From: Candidatus Omnitrophota bacterium | GTDB taxonomy: Bacteria; Omnitrophota; Gorgyraeia; Gygaellales; Profunditerraquicolaceae | Length of the DNA: 5,681 nucleotides | NCBI GenBank assembly: GCA_018818365.1 | Contig: JAHISH010000125.1 | Location: 1 to 5,681, forward strand | Direction of reading: 5' to 3' | Shown: in pieces, positions 1 through 5,681 of the stretch | How positions within the stretch are numbered: position 1 is the stretch's first letter | Layout of the letters: every line of letters begins with the position of its first letter | Notes under the pieces: generated by a model | Databases searched by the model: none | The model's input: only the letters and a program-made list of their open reading frames with translations | What the model was told of the DNA's origin: nothing | Program-made: the position numbers and the translations under genes

Positions 1-727
1 CGCCTGAAGTAAGAGACTGATTGACTCTTTCCTGCCAGGCCTTGCCCACGGGGGAACTCTTTCCGAAACCAAACCCCATGCCATATAAACGGGCAAACAT
101 CTCCTCAGGGATCATCCATTCTTCATCCGTCAACGACGAAGGCCCTTCAAGCGGAGTATGCACAGTATTCGAACGTAGAATCGTCACGAATCGCCCATCG
201 GGAAGCAAGAGCCCATAATCGATACACCATGACCGCCCAGGCCCGGCAGTATCAATATACCAATTCATCGCATGATCTGCGACTTCTATATCGAAATAGC
301 GGTGCGCATTCTTGCCGTTAAAGATAACCTGGCTTACGTCATACACCCGCAAGAGGCGTTTGGCGCGAAAAAACAAATCCCGGAATTCGTTCTTTAACTT
401 TTCCCACGTCGCGCCGCAGACTTCCCAATAGCAATGCAGCCAACGCGGATCGCGCACCTGCAAAATAATCCTATCAAGACCATACTGAGGGGACAGTTCC
501 GTAGGCATCATCTTTCGCATGCGTGACGGTTCAGGATGAGAAAACTTCGAACGCTCGACAATTAACTCGTCGGCACCTAGCGTCTCTTTAGGAATCGACG
601 TGGTGACTTTCTTCTTGGATATTAAAAACCCATTCTTTTTACCCGTCTTCACGGTATTCCTGCGGGGATACTTTTTTACCTTTGCCTGTGCCTTCTTTAG
701 CGTTTCCTTCAGTTTTCGTAACACCAT
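1..727 (-). CDS. DUF4912 domain protein (3'-truncated by window edge)
   Basis: The first 242 residues of a protein whose C-terminus lies beyond the left edge. I place the start at the ATG at 727-725 because a strong G-rich Shine-Dalgarno sits 7 nt upstream. Residues 1-42 are very basic (many Lys/Arg) and low in complexity. Residues about 84-205 match the DUF4912 pattern as I remember it: DPRWLHCYWEV (93-103), RVYDVS followed by FNGKNAHRYFDIEV (136-149), NWYID (155-159), DYGLLLPDGRFVTILRSN (170-187) and DEEW (201-204). There is no signal peptide or membrane segment, so it is probably cytoplasmic. The biochemical role of DUF4912 is not known to me. In some bacteria I recall it encoded beside GH57/DUF1957 glucan-branching-enzyme genes, but the downstream neighbour is not visible here. 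A terminator upstream separates it from the envelope genes. The family call is fairly sure; the function is unassigned. Confidence 0.82.
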   Translation of the reverse strand, partial: MVLRKLKETLKKAQAKVKKYPRRNTVKTGKKNGFLISKKKVTTSIPKETLGADELIVERSKFSHPEPSRMRKMMPTELSPQYGLDRIILQVRDPRWLHCYWEVCGATWEKLKNEFRDLFFRAKRLLRVYDVSQVIFNGKNAHRYFDIEVADHAMNWYIDTAGPGRSWCIDYGLLLPDGRFVTILRSNTVHTPLEGPSSLTDEEWMIPEEMFARLYGMGFGFGKSSPVGKAWQERVNQSLTSG

Positions 728-734
728 ATGCCCA

Positions 735-743
735 CCCCCCTTT
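735..743 (-). promoter_or_regulatory. Ribosome binding site of the DUF4912 gene
   Basis: On the minus strand AAAGGGGGG lies 7 nt before the ATG at 727. It is purine-rich and pairs partly with the anti-Shine-Dalgarno, and it fixes the chosen start. I could not find a convincing promoter between the preceding terminator and this site, so the gene is either driven by an unrecognised promoter or by readthrough. Confidence 0.6.
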
Positions 744-764
744 CATCCCTACACACACATTTTA

Positions 765-794
765 CTAATAAAAAAGGGGACTTGCGTATCCCCT
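765..794 (-). terminator. Rho-independent terminator after the envelope gene pair
   Basis: Read on the minus strand, AGGGGA (794-789) pairs with TCCCCT (780-775) across an 8-nt loop, and is followed at once by a U-rich tail (TTTTT then ATTAG). The stem is short but has four G-C pairs, and the T-run is only on the minus strand, so it ends transcripts coming from the coiled-coil gene 54 nt upstream. It separates that unit from the DUF4912 gene. Confidence 0.72.
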
Positions 795-810
795 CTCGTA
801 CCACCTCTTC

Positions 811-826
811 CTCATCTGCCTCATCT
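811..826 (-). repeat. Short tandem repeat in the intergenic region
   Basis: On the minus strand AGATGAGG occurs twice in tandem with one base between copies, followed by AGAGGTGG. It lies between the coiled-coil gene stop and the terminator. It is purine-rich and contains several Shine-Dalgarno-like GAGG cores, but no plausible gene start follows. Probably simple sequence drift with no function I can name. Confidence 0.3.
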
Positions 827-848
827 TTCAGTACATAAAGATTATTTC

Positions 849-1229
849 CTACCGAGTTTTCCCTTCGCTAATCGGTGCGGCCTTGCTGCCTTGTTCTCCT
901 GGATCTTCGGGCTGCCGAAGCTCCTCTAATTGCTTCTTAAGATTCTGATTAATAAGCCGCTCTTGCGCTAATGTCTCCTTTGTCGCTTCATGCAGCGCGT
1001 TCTCATTAAGGCGTTCTTTTTCTTTATCCATCAGTTTCTTCTTCAACGCCCCGTTCTCATCTACCAACTTTACACTCTTCTCTTCAAAGTCTAACCGCGA
1101 AGACATCTCTCTGCGCCACTTTTCTTTCTGCCGGTATTCGTTATTACATGAACGGATGCTGGTGCCAAAAGAAATAAGAAACAATACCGTAACGAAGGCA
1201 CACACCCTGTTCTTACGACCGTCTTCCAT
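849..1229 (-). CDS. Small membrane-anchored coiled-coil protein
   Basis: A 126-residue protein that I do not recognise as a named family. Residues 1-8 are charged with net positive residues (GRKNR), residues about 9-25 form one hydrophobic segment (AFVTVLFLISFGTSI), and residues about 31-106 are highly charged and rich in Glu/Lys/Leu with heptad-like spacing, suggesting a long coiled coil. The tail (107-126) is Pro/Gly/Ser-rich and probably disordered. By the positive-inside rule the coiled coil should face the periplasm. Cys28 follows SIRS, which is not a proper lipobox, so I favour an uncleaved membrane anchor, though an atypical lipoprotein cannot be excluded. The start ATG has GAGG 6 nt upstream and lies 16 nt after the stop of the OmpA-like gene, so the two are co-transcribed and a terminator follows. 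A role as a partner of the OmpA-like lipoprotein is inferred from position and shared architecture only. Confidence 0.7.
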   Translation of the reverse strand: MEDGRKNRVCAFVTVLFLISFGTSIRSCNNEYRQKEKWRREMSSRLDFEEKSVKLVDENGALKKKLMDKEKERLNENALHEATKETLAQERLINQNLKKQLEELRQPEDPGEQGSKAAPISEGKTR

Positions 1230-1245
1230 TGTACGCCTCGTGCGG

Positions 1246-1908
1246 CTACTTCACGTTCTGCAGCGGTTCCTTACGGGGGACCTCGGATTTCTGAGATTTC
1301 GTAGACTTCTTGACCTTGGTCACCTGAGGCAAGATTACAATCTCTACCCTGCGGTTTAACTGCCGGCCGTCCTTGATATCATTAGAAGCTACCGGGCGGT
1401 ATTCCCCATAGCCGATTGCCGAAAGACGGTCCGGAGAAATCCCTTTTTCATTCACTAAATAATGCAATACGCTCAATGCGCGCGATGTAGAAAGCTCCCA
1501 ATTGGATTTCCACCCGGAGAAACGGATAGGCTGATTATCAGTATGCCCTTCGATCCCCACATTTAACGTCGGCACATTCTCTTCCAGAACCCGTGCCACT
1601 TTGTCGAGAATACCGTGGGCTTCGCTTCGGATCTTCGCCTTTCCCGAATCGAATAAAAGATCACCTACCACCGTAATAACCAGGCCTTTTTCCATCATCT
1701 GTAGCTTGACTTGTTTATCTTTTATCTCGGTACTAAGCCGTTCTTCCAATAATTTGCTGACTGACGTAAGCTCATCCAGCTGCGCCGAGAGCTCCTCGAT
1801 CTTCTGCATGTCGGAACGTCTGCCGGACTGGAATATAAATGTACAACCCGAAAGCATCGTACTACTCAAAAACAGCACTCCCAGCGTCTTTAAAAAACTT
1901 GCGTTCAT
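1246..1908 (-). CDS. OmpA/MotB-like peptidoglycan-binding lipoprotein
   Basis: A complete 220-residue envelope protein. Residues 1-21 are a lipoprotein signal peptide ending in LSGC, so Cys22 should be lipidated. No Asp follows at +2 (it is Thr23), which under the E. coli Lol rule favours the outer membrane. Residues about 33-72 are a coiled-coil neck. Residues about 74-193 are an OmpA C-terminal domain, with LLFDSGKAKI (84-93), GHTDNQPI (121-128), SNWELSTSRA (135-144), RLSAIGYGEYRPVASN (161-176) and NRRVEIVI (185-192). Asp124 and Arg143 occupy the places that bind diaminopimelate in characterised OmpA-family domains, so peptidoglycan binding should be intact. The domain is closest to the MotB type, but a lipid anchor replaces the transmembrane helix and nothing else suggests a flagellar stator. 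The tail (196-220) is Lys/Ser-rich. It is first in a two-gene unit with its own promoter. Pal-like or generic OmpA-lipoprotein naming would also be reasonable. Confidence 0.92.
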   Translation of the reverse strand: MNASFLKTLGVLFLSSTMLSGCTFIFQSGRRSDMQKIEELSAQLDELTSVSKLLEERLSTEIKDKQVKLQMMEKGLVITVVGDLLFDSGKAKIRSEAHGILDKVARVLEENVPTLNVGIEGHTDNQPIRFSGWKSNWELSTSRALSVLHYLVNEKGISPDRLSAIGYGEYRPVASNDIKDGRQLNRRVEIVILPQVTKVKKSTKSQKSEVPRKEPLQNVK

Positions 1909-1913
1909 GGGAT

Positions 1914-1922
1914 CCCTCCCTT
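1914..1922 (-). promoter_or_regulatory. Ribosome binding site of the OmpA-like lipoprotein gene
   Basis: AAGGGAGGG on the minus strand lies 5 nt before the ATG at 1908. It confirms the start that gives an intact lipoprotein signal peptide. Confidence 0.75.
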
Positions 1923-1989
1923 TTAGTAGAAATTTTGATTGAAAAATACAGTTTCGTTGATGGCGGCTCTTAAGAAGATTAATGTTAGT

Positions 1990-2018
1990 ACTATACCATA
2001 AGGCCCTTGAGCCGTCAA
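1990..2018 (-). promoter_or_regulatory. Sigma70-type promoter of the OmpA-like/coiled-coil unit
   Basis: On the minus strand TTGACG (2018-2013) is separated by exactly 17 bp from TATAGT (1995-1990). Each box matches five of six consensus bases, and TG sits one base before the -10 (TGGTATAGT), an extended -10. Transcription should start near 1983, giving a leader of about 75 nt before the ATG at 1908. The promoter lies just after the purA stop codon, so the envelope genes can be expressed independently of the upstream operon. Confidence 0.78.
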
Positions 2019-2026
2019 GGTTTTTT
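2005..2026 (+). terminator. Possible plus-strand intrinsic terminator overlapping the promoter
   Basis: On the plus strand CCTTGA (2005-2010), loop GCCG, TCAAGG (2015-2020) is followed by six T residues (2021-2026), the layout of a short rho-independent terminator. No plus-strand gene ends here, so if active it would stop antisense transcripts before they enter the 3' end of purA. The stem is only 6 bp with three G-C pairs and could be fortuitous. The same inverted repeat contains the -35 box of the minus-strand promoter, so it could instead be an operator. On the minus strand no T-run follows, so it is not a normal terminator for purA. Confidence 0.35.
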
Positions 2027-2035
2027 AACCCGTCT

Positions 2036-3313
<1,278 letters not shown>

Positions 3314-4552
3314 TTAGGGCGACATGGTAAAGATCTTGCGCGCAATATCAGGGAAGGTGGCGATAAACTTTAATTCGTCTCCTACCAGCGGCAACTGATT
3401 ATGCACATTTGCATAGCGCACCAGCTCCAAGACCTTCGTTGCCTCTGCGTCATCCTTAAACGATATTTCCAACTTATCGTATACGTTGCAGAAACCTTTT
3501 ATTCCAGAGTATTCTCCTGTGGTAATCTGGCGTCCGGTCTCAATAATCTCCGGTTCACCACGGCCCAATTCTTCGTAGTCGTAAAGCTCATAATTACGCC
3601 TATCCTTTAACGCTCCGTCAGCATGAATCCCCGATTCATGGGCAAAGGCATTGGACCCTACTCCCGGCTGGTTTATCGGTATGGGGACTCCAAAGGCGTA
3701 TGAGGCGTATTTACTTAGTTTCCAGGCTACTTTGGGGTTTATGCGTTCGTCTAACTGATAATCCTGCATCATATTCCCGTATTTGATCGCCAAAATCACC
3801 GAAACCAAATCCGCATTCCCCGCGCGCTCTCCCATGCCGTTCACACAGGTATTAATATACGCATCACAACCGGCATCACACGCCGCTTTCGCTCCGGCAA
3901 CAGAGTTTGCGACCACCAACCCTAAATCATTATGGCAATGGATTTCCAAAGGAATCGCCACCGCCTCGGCAAGGAGCTTAATCCTTTCATAGATGCTAAA
4001 AGGCGTATCACAACCTAACGTATCGCAATAACGGATACGGTCGGCACCTGCCTCTTTGGCTGCACGGGAGAATTCAATAAGATACTCCATACGCGTGCGG
4101 GAGGCATCTTCGGCATTGACGCCGATACTCTTGGCCCCCGCCTTCTTTGCATCAGAGACCGCCTCCTTCATTTCTTTAATGACCGACGAATGGTCGAGCT
4201 TGCCTTTAAACTTATGGACTATCATCTGGTCCGAAGTAGAAATCGAGAGATTAAGATGTTCGATTTTCGGCACAAGGTTAAACGCGATCTTGACATCCCC
4301 TCGCGTCGCACGGATCCACCCTCCCAAACGAATAGGCTGCATCGCACCTATCGCTACCAGCTCCAGGTTGGCATTTAAGTAATTGGTCTCATGGTGAGTG
4401 ACCGGAAACCCGAATTCAGACTGAAAAACCCCTAATTCATTGAGGTACATATTCAACATTGTCTTTTGGAGTTTAGAAAGACAGATGCGCGATGTCTGCA
4501 CCCCATCGCGGTTGGTGACATCGATAATGTGTATCGTCGGTTTTTTACTCAT
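3314..4552 (-). CDS. Homocitrate/2-isopropylmalate synthase family enzyme (NifV-like)
   Basis: A 412-residue DRE-TIM metallolyase, expected to condense acetyl-CoA with a 2-oxo acid. The barrel spans residues about 7-275: DVTNRDGVQ (11-19) with catalytic Arg15 and metal ligand Asp16, SEFGFP (45-50), LSISTSDQM (102-110), HK (113-114), EDASR (148-152), CDTLG (176-180), the metal-binding HCHNDLG (205-211) and NGMGERAGN (238-246). HESGIHADG (305-313) follows. The pattern of SxxxSD, HK and EDASR is closer to NifV homocitrate synthase than to LeuA. After residue 340 there are only about 70 residues, so the LeuA allosteric leucine-binding domain is absent and leucine feedback is not expected. Signature changes are noted: TLRDGE is TNRDGV, and the usual GKHSG is GEYSG (346-350). 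The substrate is therefore uncertain: 2-oxoglutarate, pyruvate, 2-oxoisovalerate, or oxaloacetate as in Re-citrate synthases. The gene begins 4 nt after the preceding stop, with AGAGGTGA as Shine-Dalgarno. Confidence 0.88.
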   Translation of the reverse strand: MSKKPTIHIIDVTNRDGVQTSRICLSKLQKTMLNMYLNELGVFQSEFGFPVTHHETNYLNANLELVAIGAMQPIRLGGWIRATRGDVKIAFNLVPKIEHLNLSISTSDQMIVHKFKGKLDHSSVIKEMKEAVSDAKKAGAKSIGVNAEDASRTRMEYLIEFSRAAKEAGADRIRYCDTLGCDTPFSIYERIKLLAEAVAIPLEIHCHNDLGLVVANSVAGAKAACDAGCDAYINTCVNGMGERAGNADLVSVILAIKYGNMMQDYQLDERINPKVAWKLSKYASYAFGVPIPINQPGVGSNAFAHESGIHADGALKDRRNYELYDYEELGRGEPEIIETGRQITTGEYSGIKGFCNVYDKLEISFKDDAEATKVLELVRYANVHNQLPLVGDELKFIATFPDIARKIFTMSP

Positions 4553-4556
4553 ACGC

Positions 4557-4564
4557 TCACCTCT
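4557..4564 (-). promoter_or_regulatory. Ribosome binding site overlapping the upstream stop codon
   Basis: AGAGGTGA on the minus strand is a near-perfect anti-Shine-Dalgarno match, and its last three bases are the TGA stop of the phosphoesterase-thioredoxin gene. Its GAGG core is 7 nt before the ATG at 4552. The overlap fixes the start of the synthase gene and suggests coupled translation of the two genes. Confidence 0.7.
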
Positions 4565-5681
4565 TTAATATATCTCGTAACTCTTCTTTATCAGGAACCC
4601 CTTTGGAACCGAAGACCTGCTGATTATCCGCCAGATACGCAGGCCCGAACATAACTGAAATCTCTTTATTGAGACGTATATTTTCTTTCAGCAGCCCCTT
4701 GCCTTCCTCCCCCAGCGCGCACGCCTTAATGGCCGCGGGGTCCCCCTGCGGGAGGCAATTGTCCCACCAGGAACTCGCTGTCTTTGCACGACAGATGAGA
4801 TACTCATAGAACTTCTCGGGGTAATATTTCTTGACACAAACTGCGCGCAGATATTCTTCTACCTCCAGGTTCCCGGCGGCAGCACCAAACCCATCATTCT
4901 CTTCAGCCGCTAAGAAATGTATCTGGGGGTCAAATTCCCGTACGCCGTGCAATATTTCAGCTGTCCCCGGCGCAAAAAGACTTAAGAATACGTCAAAACT
5001 CCCCTTGGTCTGCGGACGATCAAACAAGTACGCTATCCCTGCGGTCTCAGGCTTGGCCACATAATAATCACCTTTGGACACAAAGCCGTCCTTGAGCTCC
5101 GGAAATTTTTTGTCATTCTCGAATTCCTTACCCAAAATATACGCAGGAAGCCCTTTTATCCCAAGGTCCTTAACCATATCTATCCCTCTTGGGTCTTCAT
5201 AGTCCAGGTAATGAACCTGAAGGCCCGGGAAGTTTTGTTTAAACGCAGCGACAAAAGGCCCGGTGTTACAGGTACGGCAAAGATTGGAACTAATCACCGT
5301 AAGATGTATCTTTTCCCCCTCAGCAAAAAGACAGTTTGCCTCAATCGTCCCCGGATTCACGCAGGCACCGACCAACCCTTCTTTCTTACATTGCGCATCA
5401 ATAAAACAACGCGGCAATACGGCAACGACCTTCTCATCATCAGCGATCTCGTCAGAAAGCCGCAATTCATCGATTTGGTGGTTCTTAATCTTATTATCCT
5501 CGATAGTTAAGACAAGCTTTCCTAAACGCCGCCCTTGCCATGAAGGCCGCACCATAAGGACATCGCCTACGGTCTTAAGCGGCGCCTCCTGTGAAAACCC
5601 ATGCCCTGCGATGACCACATCGATTCCCGGGACTTCCTTGATAAGAACAAGATTTGTTTCTTCATCCAGATCACTTAAGAG
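4557..5681 (-). CDS. Metallophosphoesterase (5'-nucleotidase-like)/thioredoxin-fold fusion, N-terminus outside window
   Basis: The frame is open to the right edge, leaving 374 visible C-terminal residues; the GTG at 5618 is inside a conserved domain and is not the start. Residues 1-62 are the end of a UshA/5'-nucleotidase-type calcineurin-like domain: EVPGIDVVIAGHG (16-28), then VGDVLMVRPSWQGRRLGKL (38-56). GHGF stands where GHxH or GHxQ is usual. Instead of the usual nucleotidase C-terminal domain there is a four-Cys module (C92, C98, C107, C117), then a thioredoxin-like fold (about 124-215) with CRTC (135-138) and a likely cis-proline at GLP (177-179). A second thioredoxin/DsbA-like segment (about 228-374) lacks CxxC but keeps a GPAYL motif (346-350) and has C282, C297, C309 and C321. 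Disulfide chemistry suggests an extracytoplasmic location; the signal peptide would lie outside the window. It probably hydrolyses a phosphate ester and may do thiol-disulfide exchange, but both roles are inferred. Confidence 0.8.
   Translation of the reverse strand, partial: LLSDLDEETNLVLIKEVPGIDVVIAGHGFSQEAPLKTVGDVLMVRPSWQGRRLGKLVLTIEDNKIKNHQIDELRLSDEIADDEKVVAVLPRCFIDAQCKKEGLVGACVNPGTIEANCLFAEGEKIHLTVISSNLCRTCNTGPFVAAFKQNFPGLQVHYLDYEDPRGIDMVKDLGIKGLPAYILGKEFENDKKFPELKDGFVSKGDYYVAKPETAGIAYLFDRPQTKGSFDVFLSLFAPGTAEILHGVREFDPQIHFLAAEENDGFGAAAGNLEVEEYLRAVCVKKYYPEKFYEYLICRAKTASSWWDNCLPQGDPAAIKACALGEEGKGLLKENIRLNKEISVMFGPAYLADNQQVFGSKGVPDKEELRDILKR

Noticed and set aside
765..824. A 19-codon minus-strand ORF (begins MRQMRKRW) ending inside the terminator tail, like an attenuator leader peptide
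   Set aside because: No spaced Shine-Dalgarno, no run of a regulatory amino acid, and no alternative hairpin that would compete with the terminator. Best explained as chance.
728..851. A start-less minus-strand frame across the intergenic region reading LKDEADEEEVVREG, resembling a protein tail
   Set aside because: It has no start, overlaps the terminator, and is in a different frame from the coiled-coil gene, whose own TAG stop has plausible sequence before it. A frameshifted extension is possible but unsupported.
600..929. Plus-strand open frame of 109 codons rich in Phe and Pro
   Set aside because: It spans the start of the DUF4912 gene, the terminator and the end of the coiled-coil gene on the opposite strand, and has low-complexity composition with no recognisable motif.
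1246..1908. Flagellar motor protein MotB
   Set aside because: The domain resembles MotB, but the N-terminus is a lipoprotein signal peptide with LSGC rather than a transmembrane stator helix with its proton-carrying Asp, and no motA-like gene is adjacent.
2019..2030. Palindrome GGTTTTTTAACC just after purA as a purA terminator
   Set aside because: Its four-base arms are too weak for a terminator stem and no minus-strand T-run follows.
4056..4382. Plus-strand open frame of 108 codons opposite the NifV-like gene
   Set aside because: It is the antisense shadow of a strongly conserved enzyme gene and shows no domain or ribosome site of its own.

Overview
The window is a bacterial chromosome segment in which every supportable gene lies on the minus strand, so it is read from the right edge to the left. 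A lipobox-bearing OmpA-family protein points to a Gram-negative (diderm) cell. The OmpA-like lipoprotein with its coiled-coil neck, the DUF4912 protein and the divergent NifV-like synthase together look to me like Candidatus Omnitrophota or a related uncultured anaerobic lineage. That assignment rests on family resemblance recalled from memory and is not proven.

Right block (5681 to 2036) is a tight three-gene run. It starts with the C-terminal 374 residues of a protein that begins outside the window. That protein has the end of a 5'-nucleotidase/UshA-type metallophosphoesterase domain, then a short four-cysteine module, then a thioredoxin fold with a CRTC motif, then a second thioredoxin/DsbA-like segment without CxxC. 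After a 4-nt gap comes a 412-residue homocitrate/isopropylmalate-synthase-family enzyme (NifV-like) with altered signature motifs. After a 9-nt gap comes purA, adenylosuccinate synthetase, which is complete and conventional. Each downstream gene has a Shine-Dalgarno sequence overlapping the stop codon of the gene before it, as expected for one translationally linked operon.

Middle block (2035 to 728) opens with a strong-looking sigma70-type promoter (TTGACG, 17 bp, TATAGT with an extended -10). It drives a two-gene cell-envelope unit: an OmpA/MotB-like peptidoglycan-binding lipoprotein and a small membrane-anchored coiled-coil protein. A rho-independent terminator follows. The -35 box lies inside a small hairpin that, on the opposite strand, has the form of an intrinsic terminator.

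Left block (727 to 1) is the first 242 residues of a DUF4912 protein with a very basic N-terminus; its end is outside the window.

The two gene-free stretches are only about 120-130 bases each and are accounted for by the promoter, leader and terminator. I see no RNA genes, CRISPR array, insertion sequence or integration site. The least ordinary item is the phosphoesterase-thioredoxin fusion, followed by the variant NifV-like enzyme next to it.
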